Shown one piece after another: positions 32,533 through 40,442 of a DNA stretch of 64,000 bases. Location: positions 124,001 to 188,000 of the forward strand of contig NZ_CP081862.1 of the NCBI RefSeq assembly GCF_019797765.1, read 5' to 3'. The position numbers and the translations under genes are program-made. This stretch comes from Cellulomonas sp. C5510. Lineage in GTDB: Bacteria; Actinomycetota; Actinomycetes; Actinomycetales; Cellulomonadaceae. Position 1 is the stretch's first letter. Every line of letters begins with the position of its first letter. The notes below the pieces were generated by a model. The model was not told the origin of the DNA, made no database searches, and saw nothing but the letters and a program-made list of their open reading frames with translations.

Positions 32533-32898
32533 ATGGCTGTCACCGCGTTCCAGGACCTGCCGCTCGCCGACCGCGACCGCGAGTGGGACGGCGCTGCCGC
32601 CGAGAAGCGCGTCCGCGCCTGGGCGGGCGCCGAGGACGACCCGAACGAGACGTACCGCGACGCGCACGTCTGGTACGACGCCGACGCGAAGGGGAACTTC
32701 ACGGCGTACAAGCTGCTCATCGCGGACGTCGTGGACGACCGGCTGGTGGCCGTGCCGCGGGGCGTGTTCGCCGCCGCGGCCGTCATGCAGGGCTCGCGCG
32801 GCGGCGTCGACCTGCCGGCGAAGGACGTCGACCGCGTCAAGAGCCACCTCGCGAAGTACTACCGGAAGCTCGACGAGACGCCGCCCTGGGAGGACTGA
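32533..32898 (+). CDS. Conserved hypothetical protein of about 120 residues
   Basis: A 121-residue protein with ATG 32533 and GAGAGGAG before it. It has no signal peptide or membrane segment. The segments AYKLLIADVVDDRLVAVPRGVFAAAAVMQG and DLPAKDVDRVKSHLAKYYRKL recall a domain seen in some phage head-maturation proteins and in stand-alone actinobacterial proteins, but no function can be assigned. It is compact, acidic and well formed, and follows the LLM gene by 60 bases, so it may share its transcript. Confidence 0.65.
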   Translation: MAVTAFQDLPLADRDREWDGAAAEKRVRAWAGAEDDPNETYRDAHVWYDADAKGNFTAYKLLIADVVDDRLVAVPRGVFAAAAVMQGSRGGVDLPAKDVDRVKSHLAKYYRKLDETPPWED

Positions 32899-33058
32899 CC
32901 GGCACGTGCCGGGTGGGGGCCGGCGCCCCGGGCCGCCGGACCGCCGGTCGGGGGCGCCCGGTGCCCTGCTCAGGGGCCCTGCGGACCCGTCGATTCGGCC
33001 GCCCGAATCGGCCCGGAACGCGTGACGTGGGGGCTCGCGGGCCCCACGATGGTGGACC

Positions 33059-34279
33059 GTGCCACCGACCCACAGCCCCTCCGGGGGCCACCCCGCAGCG
33101 GCCTCACCCGCACCGACCCGCCGGCAGGTGCGCCGCTGGCGCCGCTACCTCGCGGACGAGCGGGCCGAGGCCGCCGCGTACCGCGACCTCGCGTCGCGCC
33201 GCACGGGTGAGGAACGGGCGATCCTGCTGGCGCTCGCGGACGCCGAGGGGCGGCACGAGCAGCACTGGCTCGACCTGCTCGGTGACCAGGTGGGTCGCCC
33301 GCTGCGCGGTGACTACCGCTCGCGCGTGCTCGGCTGGTTGGCCCGGCGGTTCGGCGGCGTGTTCGTGCTCGCGCTCGCGCAGCGCGCCGAGTCCCGCTCC
33401 GCGTACGCGGACGACGCCGACGCGACCCCGACGATGGCCGCCGACGAGCGCATCCACGAGGAGGTCGTCCGCAGCCTCGCGATGCGCGGCCGCAACCGCA
33501 TCTCGGGCACGTTCCGCGCCGCGGTGTTCGGCGCGAACGACGGCCTGGTGAGCAACCTCGCGCTCGTGCTCGGCATCGGCGCGAGCGGCGTCGCCACGTC
33601 CACCGTGCTCCTCACCGGACTGGCCGGCCTGCTCGCCGGGGCGCTGTCCATGGGCGCCGGGGAGTACGTCTCCGTGCGGTCGCAGCGCGAGCTGCTCGAG
33701 GCGTCGCGTCCCAGCCGGCAGGCCCGCGAGGCGCTGCCGCACCTGGACCTCGACGCCAACGAGCTGGCCCTGGTCTACCGGGCGCGGGGGATGACGCCCG
33801 ACGCCGCGCGGGAGCGCGCCGGCACCGTGCTGGCCGGGCTCGCCGTGCTGGAGGGGGCCGCGCCGGCGTCCGCGCTCACGCCGGGCGAGGGGGCGGTCGG
33901 CGAGGTCGCGCCCGCCGACCCGGGCGCGTCCGACGGGGCCGGGTCGACCGACGCCGCTGCCCCCGCTGAGCCCGCCGAGGTCGTCGACGAGCACGAGACC
34001 GTCGGCTCCGCGGTCGGCGCGGCGGCGGCGAGCTTCTGCTTCTTCGCCACCGGCGCCCTGGTGCCCGTCGTGCCGTACCTGTTCGGCATGGAGGGCTGGC
34101 CGGCGGTCGCCCTCGCGAGCGGGCTCGTCGGCCTGGCGCTGCTCGGCACGGGCGCCACGGTCGGCGTGCTGTCCGGGTCCTCGCCGATGAAGCGCGCTCT
34201 GCGGCAGCTGGCGATCGGCTTCGGCGCGGCCGCCGCGACGTACCTGCTGGGGCTCGCGTTCGGGACGTCCGTGGCGTGA
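33059..34279 (+). CDS. Ferritin-like domain fused to VIT1/CCC1-type iron or manganese transporter
   Basis: A 406-residue protein from GTG 33059. Residues about 20-125 form a rubrerythrin-like four-helix unit with metal-binding acidic/His residues (ADERAEAAAYRDLASRR, EERAILLALADAEGRHEQHWL, DERIHEEVVRSL). From about 148, GTFRAAVFGANDGLVSNLALVLGIG begins the VIT1 domain with its GANDGLVSNL signature, LLAGALSMGAGEYVSVRSQRE, and the last three helices after a long acidic/Ala-rich loop (250-305). VIT1 proteins move Fe2+ or Mn2+ across membranes; the ferritin-like part may bind or oxidise the metal. The start codon lies right after a possible -10 (GATGGT). Confidence 0.88.
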   Translation: MPPTHSPSGGHPAAASPAPTRRQVRRWRRYLADERAEAAAYRDLASRRTGEERAILLALADAEGRHEQHWLDLLGDQVGRPLRGDYRSRVLGWLARRFGGVFVLALAQRAESRSAYADDADATPTMAADERIHEEVVRSLAMRGRNRISGTFRAAVFGANDGLVSNLALVLGIGASGVATSTVLLTGLAGLLAGALSMGAGEYVSVRSQRELLEASRPSRQAREALPHLDLDANELALVYRARGMTPDAARERAGTVLAGLAVLEGAAPASALTPGEGAVGEVAPADPGASDGAGSTDAAAPAEPAEVVDEHETVGSAVGAAAASFCFFATGALVPVVPYLFGMEGWPAVALASGLVGLALLGTGATVGVLSGSSPMKRALRQLAIGFGAAAATYLLGLAFGTSVA

Positions 34280-34315
34280 TCGCCGTCCACCCAGTGGGAT
34301 GTGTCACACAGGGGG

Positions 34316-34334
34316 TGAGGTAAGGCTTGCCTTC
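34316..34334 (+). promoter_or_regulatory. IdeR/DtxR iron box
   Basis: TGAGGTAAGGCTTGCCTTC matches 12 or more of 19 positions of the DtxR/IdeR consensus TTAGGTTAGSCTAACCTAA, including the AGG...CCT core. It covers the -35 to -10 spacer of the next gene, so iron-loaded IdeR would block transcription. Confidence 0.75.
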
Positions 34335-34338
34335 GGGT

Positions 34339-34344
34339 TACGGT
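34339..34344 (+). promoter_or_regulatory. -10 box of the siderophore-interacting protein gene
   Basis: TACGGT ends 6 bases before ATG 34351, indicating a leaderless transcript. It lies 4 bases after the iron box. Confidence 0.5.
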
Positions 34345-34350
34345 GGCGCC

Positions 34351-35289
34351 ATGACCACGACCACCGCGCCGGCCGTCACCACGCCGTTCCGGTTCTTCGA
34401 CGTGCGGGTCGCACGCGTCGTGGACCTCAGCCCGTCGTTCCGCCGCTTCACGTTCACCGGCGACGACCTCGACCAGTTCGCCGACAACGGCTACGACCAG
34501 CGCATCAAGCTGCTGCTCCCGCTGCCGTGCGGCTACGACACCGTCCCGCAGGGCGAGTCCTGGTACCTGCAGTGGCGCGACCTCCCCGAGGAGCTCCGCC
34601 ACCCGATCCGCACCTACACGGCGCGCGCCGTCCGGCAGGACGCCCGCGAGCTCGACGTCGACGTCGTCCTGCACGGCGACGCCGGCCCCGCCTCCCGCTG
34701 GGCCGCGTCCGCCGGCGTCGGGGACTCCCTGGTCGTCCTCGGGCCGAACCGCGCGCACCCCGGACCGTCCGGCGGCGTCGACTTCGTCCCACCCGCCCAC
34801 GCCGACCGCCTGCTCGTCGCGGGTGACGAGACCGCCGTCCCCGCCGTCGCCGGCATCCTCGAGCGCCTGCCCCGCGACGCCCGCGGCGAGGCCCTGCTCG
34901 AGGTCCCCGTCACCGGCGACGAGCTGGCCCTCGACGCCCCCGCCGGCGTCACCGTCCGCTGGCTCCCGCGCGACGGCGCCCCGCACGGCTCGCTACTGGT
35001 CCCCGCCGTCCAGGCGGCGTGCGCCCGCCTCATGCCGCACGAGGCACCCGTCCCCGACGGCCTCGACCTGGAGGACGTCGACATCGACGGCGGCATCCTC
35101 TGGGAGGTCCCCGTCGACCACGCCACCGGCGAGCCCCTGCGGCAGTCCGCCGCGCTCTACGCCTGGCTCGCCGGGGAGGCCGGGGCGATCAAGACGCTGC
35201 GCCGGCACCTCGTCGGCGGCTGCGGGGTGGACCGCAAGGCGGTGGCGTTCATGGGCTACTGGCGCGAGGGGCGCTCCGAGGGTGCGTAG
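34351..35289 (+). CDS. Siderophore-interacting protein (FAD-binding ferric-siderophore reductase)
   Basis: A 312-residue SIP/ViuB-family flavoprotein. The FAD-binding half has [19 protein letters not shown], then [23 protein letters not shown] (the RxYT motif and phosphate-binding region), [22 protein letters not shown], and the NAD(P)H half has [21 protein letters not shown]. The C-terminal [14 protein letters not shown] is the family's ending. The enzyme releases iron from imported ferric siderophores by reducing it in the cytoplasm. The IdeR box in front fits iron-starvation induction. No siderophore uptake gene is in this window. Confidence 0.92.
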   Translation: MTTTTAPAVTTPFRFFDVRVARVVDLSPSFRRFTFTGDDLDQFADNGYDQRIKLLLPLPCGYDTVPQGESWYLQWRDLPEELRHPIRTYTARAVRQDARELDVDVVLHGDAGPASRWAASAGVGDSLVVLGPNRAHPGPSGGVDFVPPAHADRLLVAGDETAVPAVAGILERLPRDARGEALLEVPVTGDELALDAPAGVTVRWLPRDGAPHGSLLVPAVQAACARLMPHEAPVPDGLDLEDVDIDGGILWEVPVDHATGEPLRQSAALYAWLAGEAGAIKTLRRHLVGGCGVDRKAVAFMGYWREGRSEGA

Positions 35290-35626
35290 CTCTGGACGGG
35301 GCCCTTGTGGCAATCGGCCGGTCGCGAGACACCGTGCCGTTGACGGGCAAGTGCGCCGGTAGTCGAACTGTGACCGGAGGTCTGGACGCGCATGTGCGCA
35401 GACACGACTGAGCGAACCGCTCGGTGCTGGTCGCTAGCCGGGTTTGGACCGACCGCGCGCGCTCACGCGAACGAGTTGCCGCCCGGAAATCCGCGGCCCT
35501 CCCCGGCCGGACGGCGCTAACTGTGCCTCGCTGGGCAGTCTAGGGGATCGCATTATCGGTGTGCTCCCTCTGGCGCTGAGGGCGCCGCTCTCTGGAGGCC
35601 ACGGCGAGTAGCGCATGAGTACGATC
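35290..35626. other. 337-base gap downstream of the RT-nuclease operon
   Basis: No convincing gene is seen. Base composition falls from left to right as the low-GC insert begins. A short GGCGC-TGAGG-GCGCC hairpin (35572-35586) could end the RT-nuclease transcript. The segment is long enough to hold a small non-coding RNA, but no known RT-associated RNA structure was recognised. Confidence 0.4.
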
Positions 35627-36310
35627 CTAAGCGGATACCTGCATCTCAGACATCCACCCGACGACCGCGTCGAGAAGCTCGATCGCCGAGGCCCCAGCTG
35701 CGTTCTGAGCGAGGAACTCGGTCGTCACCGAACAGTGGACCCCCGATCGGGGGTTAAGCACGGTTACCCGTGGCAGAAAGTCGCCGCTGGCGTGCTTCAT
35801 CGCTAGGTAAGTGAGAATCTGCCGGAAATCGGAACTCCTAAATCCACGTGTGACTGACTTCACTTCGATGAGTGTGTCATTGACTACGAGGTCTGCCGAA
35901 GCGACGTCAACAACCCCGCAACCCGGGATGATCGGTCGGAACTGAACGTTCTTGTCCACACAGAACGCGTCTATATTCCGTGCAAGGGCCCTGGCTTCGG
36001 CCTCTTGTGCAACTGAGAGGTGAGGGCGCCTGAGCTGTCTACCACCAGGCAGCTGGTTCATCGCCTGTACTACGAAGCCCAAGGGGTCGGCGTGGGCAGT
36101 GCGGCCGGTGTGCAGGCACGAGTACTCGAAGCCGAGCTCGGAGATCACCGCTGCGAGCCGCCCGCTCGAGGGCCCCGGAACGCGCTTGGCGTAGGCGCCC
36201 TCGTTGAGGTTGGCCCACCGAACGAAGTTCTCCAATAGTGGCGTCACGTCTGACCAGACGGCAGACTGGCGCGCGAACGTGCGGGCGGAGATCACAGCGG
36301 TATCTCCCAT
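35627..36310 (-). CDS. PD-(D/E)XK nuclease-like partner of the reverse transcriptase
   Basis: A 227-residue protein from ATG 36310. The C-terminal half has a PD-(D/E)XK core: GVVDVASADLVVNDTLIEVK, with Asp140, Glu149 and Lys151, then RSSDFRQILTYLAM with Gln164 and Tyr168 as in the QxxxY motif of RecB/Cas4-like nucleases. The N-terminal half is helical (SAVWSDVTPLLENFVRWANL, VVQAMNQLPGG). There is no signal peptide. Its start lies inside the last codons of the RT gene (19-base overlap) and no clear ribosome site is present, so it is probably translated by coupling to the RT. Codon use is as AT-rich as the RT gene. It could cut invading or host DNA when the RT is triggered; the target is unknown. 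Family assignment is by motif only. Confidence 0.7.
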   Translation of the reverse strand: MGDTAVISARTFARQSAVWSDVTPLLENFVRWANLNEGAYAKRVPGPSSGRLAAVISELGFEYSCLHTGRTAHADPLGFVVQAMNQLPGGRQLRRPHLSVAQEAEARALARNIDAFCVDKNVQFRPIIPGCGVVDVASADLVVNDTLIEVKSVTRGFRSSDFRQILTYLAMKHASGDFLPRVTVLNPRSGVHCSVTTEFLAQNAAGASAIELLDAVVGWMSEMQVSA

Positions 36311-37887
36311 CCGGAACGGTTCACTCGGGCTGCGGCCCAGTCTCGAACCAACTTCTCCATGGGCGACATGGTCGATTTCGTCGCGGCCCGCCAATGCTGG
36401 CCCTCGTCGCCCAATCGGTACGACGCAACAATGAAGGCGCGCCGCACCCATGGGTGTGCCTGCCCTATGCGATTCTTCAGGTCGCTCAGCCAGTGCAGGG
36501 CACCCCATCGTGCCAGTGTAAGGACGATATCCCTCTGGATTCCCGGTGGTGCGGCCTCGTAGTGTCTCGCAATAGCGATCTCATTCTCGACCGTGTGGCG
36601 CGTTGCAAGGACTCTCAGCATGTACCAACGATTTAGCTCTACCTGGGCAAGATAGTGCTCGTTCGCGATCATGGTGCGAATCCGATCGTGTACGCGGTCA
36701 ACCAAAGCTCCGTCAAGGCCGTCGAGCGACTCTGGGACGGCGAGGAGAGTCTGCGGCAGTACCGGTGCTAGGGCCTCGATGTTGTCCATGACTGAGAGGA
36801 TCGCCGGGCCGCGCTGGTCGGGCTCGAGAAACTTCAGTGCTCGGACGAGACGTCGGGTCAACGTCGTGTGCACCTGCCCCTTTCTGAGTTCGGCCCTGAG
36901 CAGGCCAAATACATCGAACTCCCTTATTGAAGCCTTGAGTTCTTCGAACTCCTGCTCTGCGTTGGCCGAGTAGGGGTCATAGTGGATGTGAAACGCCATG
37001 AAGGCATCCGCGGAACCTGCAACCGGGTCCTCCGGGCTGAGCATGGCCAGATACTCGGCCGCCGTCATTATTCGCGTCTTGCCTTTTTGAAGCGCAAGGC
37101 CCTCATTTCGCTGTAGCTTCTCGGAGAGGGAGCCGATCACGCGATATGCATCGGGAACTGAGTCGACAAAGAATCGGTAGTCGTCAGCATATCGACAGTA
37201 GTCGCGAGTAACTTCGTCGTAACCAAGGAGCCGGTCGACACGATTCAGCACTAGTTCGGCGAGAAGCCTGGATGCAGCGCCGCCCACGGGTAGGCCGTAT
37301 GAAGTGTTGTTTGAAAGGACCGAGAGGATCTTCATGATCTGCTTCGTCGCGCCTCGGTCGGGGTCGACGACGTTCAGGGCGTTCTCGAGTCGATGGTGAT
37401 AGATGCGGGAGTAGAAGTCGGATATGTCAAGCGATACGACGTGCTGGCAGTTCGCCGCCCGGGCGCGAGTCTCTGCCTGGAACTTCGACCATCCGTCGTT
37501 CTCAAAGATTCGATTCGGATCAGACCGGCCGCCCGAATATCGGTAGGAGAACACCTGCCGCGCGTCGACGGTCACCCGGGCCGCCTCGATGTTATCGCCG
37601 AGGGAGATGCACAGTGACAAGAGGTATGCATTCCAGAAAGGATCGATCTGGGTGGCCCACCTAAACCCTGTGTGAGTCACGGGAGACAGTGTCGAGTATG
37701 CCTGCACTGGACTTGACGAGAGGCTGCCGCCGAAGTCTGAGCCGATGCCCTGAAGGACTCCAATCAGGCCCTCGGGATCGTCGTTGATCACGTGATTCTC
37801 GAAGGGGAACGGAAATATGTCTGTGTCCCCGAAGTGTGCGATGGACCTTGCGGCCAGTCTGATATGGTCGGCTCCAACGGGAGACAT
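36292..37887 (-). CDS. Defence-type reverse transcriptase (UG/Abi-like) with helical C-terminus
   Basis: A 531-residue protein from ATG 37887, chosen over TTG 37893 because AAGGAG lies six bases before it. RT motifs: A, HVVSLDISDFYSRIYHHRLE with Asp154; B, YGLPVGGAASRLLAELVL (198-214), the GxxxSR..AE form seen in UG/Abi RTs rather than the SQ form of group II introns and DGRs; C, YCRYADDYRFFV with YADD at 233-236; D, LALQKGKTRI. An N-terminal GDTDIFPFPFE motif precedes the core. From about residue 300 it is a run of helices resembling the alpha-repeat region of AbiA/AbiK-type RTs. No maturase or HNH domain is present. The best supported role is antiphage defence with the coupled nuclease-like protein. 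Subgroup cannot be fixed by eye. Confidence 0.88.
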   Translation of the reverse strand: MSPVGADHIRLAARSIAHFGDTDIFPFPFENHVINDDPEGLIGVLQGIGSDFGGSLSSSPVQAYSTLSPVTHTGFRWATQIDPFWNAYLLSLCISLGDNIEAARVTVDARQVFSYRYSGGRSDPNRIFENDGWSKFQAETRARAANCQHVVSLDISDFYSRIYHHRLENALNVVDPDRGATKQIMKILSVLSNNTSYGLPVGGAASRLLAELVLNRVDRLLGYDEVTRDYCRYADDYRFFVDSVPDAYRVIGSLSEKLQRNEGLALQKGKTRIMTAAEYLAMLSPEDPVAGSADAFMAFHIHYDPYSANAEQEFEELKASIREFDVFGLLRAELRKGQVHTTLTRRLVRALKFLEPDQRGPAILSVMDNIEALAPVLPQTLLAVPESLDGLDGALVDRVHDRIRTMIANEHYLAQVELNRWYMLRVLATRHTVENEIAIARHYEAAPPGIQRDIVLTLARWGALHWLSDLKNRIGQAHPWVRRAFIVASYRLGDEGQHWRAATKSTMSPMEKLVRDWAAARVNRSGWEIPL

Positions 37888-37919
37888 GTACAACTCCTTG
37901 TTCGACGCTCTCAGGAGCC

Positions 37920-37925
37920 TTTATA
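37920..37925 (-). promoter_or_regulatory. -10 box of the RT-nuclease operon
   Basis: TATAAA on the reverse strand, 32 bases before the RT start codon. It is much closer to the classic TATAAT than other promoters in this window. No good -35 was found at 16-18 bases. Confidence 0.5.
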
Positions 37926-38062
37926 GCGCATCTGGAGCTATGAGGGTGTCGGATTGAGTAGGAGGGCCGTGTAGGCAGGACAAGGGCCGTGTCTCGGGAT
38001 GGCGGTCGACGGCTGCTGGACTCATCGGGCCCAACGAGGGAACTACCTCGAACTCGCACCGG

Positions 38063-38344
38063 GTGAGATGCACAACCCCCGCCTGTCACGGCACTGGCTT
38101 CTGTCAGTTCCCGGTCGGCGACACCCCCGGGTACCGCAGTACGACGCTGTACCGGCTGATCGACACGATCCACTTCGCGCCCTCGGAGCACTCGCGGCTC
38201 CTGCAAGCCGCCGACCTCGTGACGTTCCTGCACCGGCGGAGGTGCACCCACGCAGAAGCGGATCCGCGTGCGCAGCGGGCCAACGACGAGATCTGGGGCA
38301 GAGTCGCCCCCGCCATCGTGCACGAGCTGTGCTGGGAGCCGTAG
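38063..38344 (+). pseudogene. 3' remnant of a DUF3800 gene
   Basis: The last about 80 codons of this frame read GFCQFPVGDTPGYRSTTLY, LIDTIHFAPSEHSRLLQAADLVTF and AIVHELCWEP, the C-terminal RNase H-like end of a DUF3800 protein, including the xxSxxxxLLQxADL motif. DUF3800 proteins are normally 200-300 residues with an N-terminal catalytic Asp motif (DESG), which is absent here. Upstream of about 38090 the homology stops and the sequence is the promoter side of the RT operon, so the gene was cut when the insert arrived or by later deletion. The GTG at 38063 is only the first possible start of the frame. DUF3800 genes are common next to mobile and defence elements. Confidence 0.65.
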
Positions 38345-38352
38345 CAGCACGA

Positions 38353-38380
38353 GAGCCCCGCACCACGGGGTGCGGGGCTC
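38353..38380 (+). terminator. Strong hairpin after the DUF3800 remnant
   Basis: A perfect 12-bp stem (GAGCCCCGCACC 38353-38364 with GGTGCGGGGCTC 38369-38380) and a four-base loop begins 9 bases after the remnant's stop codon. It is the original terminator of the broken gene. Confidence 0.8.
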
Positions 38381-38651
38381 AAGGCGATGCGGGAGGCTGT
38401 GGAGCGTCCTGCAGCACCGATGCTACACGCGCGCACCGACAGCCTGGCCGGTGCGTCGCACGGAGCCGGATGCGGCGCAGGCGTCCGGGACACACTCCCT
38501 CGTGGTCACCGTTGGAGGCTCCCACCGTGATCGGAGAGGTCCGCGCGGGATCGGAGGTGCCCGCGGAGACCTCCCAGCCCGCGTCCCTTCCTCCGATGAC
38601 TGGTCGGAGCCTCCGAAGGGGGAACCGGCGGGGTCAGCGGGAGGAGCGCGG
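38381..38651. other. Gap between the insert and the ECF42 gene
   Basis: 271 bases with no gene seen. It includes the palindrome TCGGAGCCTCCGA (38604-38616), which is the core of the repeats in the NERD-like gene, close to the 3' end of the sigma factor gene. Confidence 0.4.
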
Positions 38652-39965
38652 TCAGGCGTCCCGGAGGTCCGCCGCCTTGCGTTCCAGGACCGCGCGTTCG
38701 CGGGCGTTGCCGCACAGGGTCGCCGCGCGCAGGAGCTCCGCCCGGGCCTCGTCGGTGCGGCCGAGGCGGGCGAGCAGCTCGCCGCGGACGCTCGGCACCA
38801 GGTACGTCCCGCGCAGGGCGCCGGCGTCGGCGAGGGCGTCGACCAGGGGCAGCGCGGCCGCGGGGCCGGACGCCTGGGAGACCGCGACGGCCCGGTTGAG
38901 GTCGACGACCGGCGACGGGGCGACCCGCGCGAGCGCCCCGTACAGCTCGACGATGCGCGCCCAGTCGGTGCCGGGCACGGAGGGCGCGAGGTCGTGCTGC
39001 TCGGCGATCGCGGCCTGGAGCCCGTACGGCCCGAGTCCCCGGCCGGCGGCGCGGGCGCGGGCGAGGGCGGCACGGCCGCGGCGGATCGCGGACCGGTCCC
39101 AGCGGCGGCGGTCCTGGTCGGCGAGCAGCACGGGCTCGCCGTCGGGGCCGGTCCGGGCGGGGAAGCGGGCGGCGGTGAGCTCCAGCAGGGCGAGCAGGCC
39201 CTGCGCCTCCGGCTCGTCGGGCACCAGCCGCACGAGGACGCGCGCGAGCCGGACGGCCTCGTGCGCGAGGTCCAGGCGGATCCAGGAGTCTCCGGTGGAC
39301 GCCGACGACCCCTCGGTGAACAGGACGTAGACGACGTTCAGCACGGACCCGAGGCGCTCGGCCCGCTCCGCCGCGGGCGGGACCTCGAACCGCACGCCCG
39401 CGGCGGCGAGGGTCTTCTTGGCGCGGGTGATGCGCGCCTGGACGGTCGGCACGGGGACGAGCAGCGCCGCCGCGACCTGCTCGCTGGTGAGCCCGCCGAC
39501 CACGCGCAGCGTGAGCGCCAGCCGGGCCTCGCGCGGCAGCACGGGGTGGCAGGCGACGAACAGCAGCGCGAGACGGTCGTCGTCGATCCGGTCGGGGTCC
39601 CACAGCACGTCGGGGTCGTCCGGGAGGGCGGGTGCGGCCCCCGCGTGCGCGCCGCCCTCGGGCAGCTCCCGCCCCAGGGCCGCGTACCGGGCGTCCCGGC
39701 CGGACCGGCGCCGGAACGCGTCGACGGCCCGCAGTCGGCCGACGTGCAGCAGCCACGCGACGGGGTCGCGGGGGACGCCGTCGCGCGGCCACGCGACGAG
39801 AGCCTCCGCCAGCGCCTCGGACGCCACGTCCTCGGCCAGCGGGAAGTCGCCGGTGTACCGGGCGAGCGCGCCGACGATCCGCGCGGACTCGATCCGCCAG
39901 ACCGCCTCGACGGCGCGCCGCCCGGTGTCGGCGGCGCTCAGTTCGTCCCGAGCTGCTCCCGCCAC
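38652..39965 (-). CDS. ECF sigma factor of the ECF42 type (C-terminal TPR-like extension)
   Basis: A 437-residue sigma factor from GTG 39965, with AAGGAGG four bases before it. Region 2 is FPLAEDVASEALAEALVAWPRDGVPRDPVAWLLHVGRLRAVDAFRRR; region 4 is LTLRVVGGLTSEQVAAALLVPVPTVQARITRAKKTLA. The following FEVPPAAERAERLGSVLNVVYVLFTEGSS and a long helical repeat part (to about residue 430) are the C-terminal extension of ECF42 and related sigma factors, which replaces an anti-sigma factor for control. It overlaps the DGPF-protein gene by 28 bases, the usual partner of ECF42. A matching candidate promoter lies upstream of the pair. Confidence 0.9.
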   Translation of the reverse strand: MAGAARDELSAADTGRRAVEAVWRIESARIVGALARYTGDFPLAEDVASEALAEALVAWPRDGVPRDPVAWLLHVGRLRAVDAFRRRSGRDARYAALGRELPEGGAHAGAAPALPDDPDVLWDPDRIDDDRLALLFVACHPVLPREARLALTLRVVGGLTSEQVAAALLVPVPTVQARITRAKKTLAAAGVRFEVPPAAERAERLGSVLNVVYVLFTEGSSASTGDSWIRLDLAHEAVRLARVLVRLVPDEPEAQGLLALLELTAARFPARTGPDGEPVLLADQDRRRWDRSAIRRGRAALARARAAGRGLGPYGLQAAIAEQHDLAPSVPGTDWARIVELYGALARVAPSPVVDLNRAVAVSQASGPAAALPLVDALADAGALRGTYLVPSVRGELLARLGRTDEARAELLRAATLCGNARERAVLERKAADLRDA

Positions 39966-40360
39966 ACGGCCTCCTTCTGGATCCACTCGTCGTCCTGCGG
40001 GAAGTCCTCGGGGCCGTTGACGCGGCGGACCTCGATCTTGTTGCCCGCGCCGTGCAGCGGGGCGCGCTTGGCCCACTCGACGGCGTCGTCGCGGGTGGGC
40101 ACGTCGAGGATCCAGAAGCCGTTGAAGAGCTCCTTCGTCTCGCCGTAGGGGCCGTCGGTGACGACGGGGGTCTCGGCGGAGAAGTCGACGACCGCGCCCT
40201 CGTCCGCGTCGCTGAGCCCCTCGCCGCCGACGAGCACGCCGGCCTGCATCATCGACTCGTTGTACCGGCCCATCGCGGCGATGACCTCCCGGACGTCCAG
40301 CTCCCGGAAGGCCGCGACGCCCTCGTCGGTGCCCCGCATGATCAGCATGTACTTGGCCAT
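39938..40360 (-). CDS. YCII/DGPF-domain protein, ECF42 partner
   Basis: A 140-residue protein with ATG 40360. It starts MAKYMLIMRGTDEG and has VVTDGPYGETKELFNGFWILDV, the DGPF motif in its DGPY form, followed by DDAVEWAKRAPLHGAG and IEVRRV. YCII-related proteins have a ferredoxin-like fold and an active-site-like His/Asp pair; their activity is not established. Genes for DGPF proteins are the typical regulon and neighbours of ECF42 sigma factors, which fits the overlap with the sigma gene and the TGTCGA promoter upstream. Confidence 0.9.
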   Translation of the reverse strand: MAKYMLIMRGTDEGVAAFRELDVREVIAAMGRYNESMMQAGVLVGGEGLSDADEGAVVDFSAETPVVTDGPYGETKELFNGFWILDVPTRDDAVEWAKRAPLHGAGNKIEVRRVNGPEDFPQDDEWIQKEAVWREQLGTN

Positions 40361-40415
40361 CGTCGTCTCCCTCGGTGTCGGTGGCCCGCCTCCCGCGGAC
40401 CCTCTCACCTCCCAG

Positions 40416-40442
40416 GTCGAACGGGAAGGCCCCGGATCGACA
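40416..40442 (-). promoter_or_regulatory. Candidate ECF42 promoter
   Basis: On the reverse strand TGTCGA (40437-40442), a 17-base spacer and CGAC (40416-40419) match the published ECF42 promoter pattern (TGTCGA at -35, CGA/TC at -10). It lies about 55 bases before the DGPF gene start, so the sigma factor would drive its own operon. Confidence 0.65.

Larger units (their letters stand above)
35290..38380. other. Low-GC accessory insert carrying the RT-nuclease operon
   Basis: The region between the siderophore gene and the ECF42 locus is clearly lower in GC than its flanks (29 of 60 bases in 37141-37200, against about three quarters in neighbouring genes). It holds the reverse transcriptase gene, its nuclease-like partner and the 3' remnant of a DUF3800 gene. 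No integrase, IS end or duplicated att site was found, so the mode of arrival is unknown. Borders are approximate. Confidence 0.65.

Noticed and set aside
36292..37887. RT as a group II intron, retron or diversity-generating element
   Set aside because: No maturase domain or intron domain V; motif B has SR rather than SQ; no msr-msd-like repeat pair, template/variable repeats or accessory variability determinant were seen.
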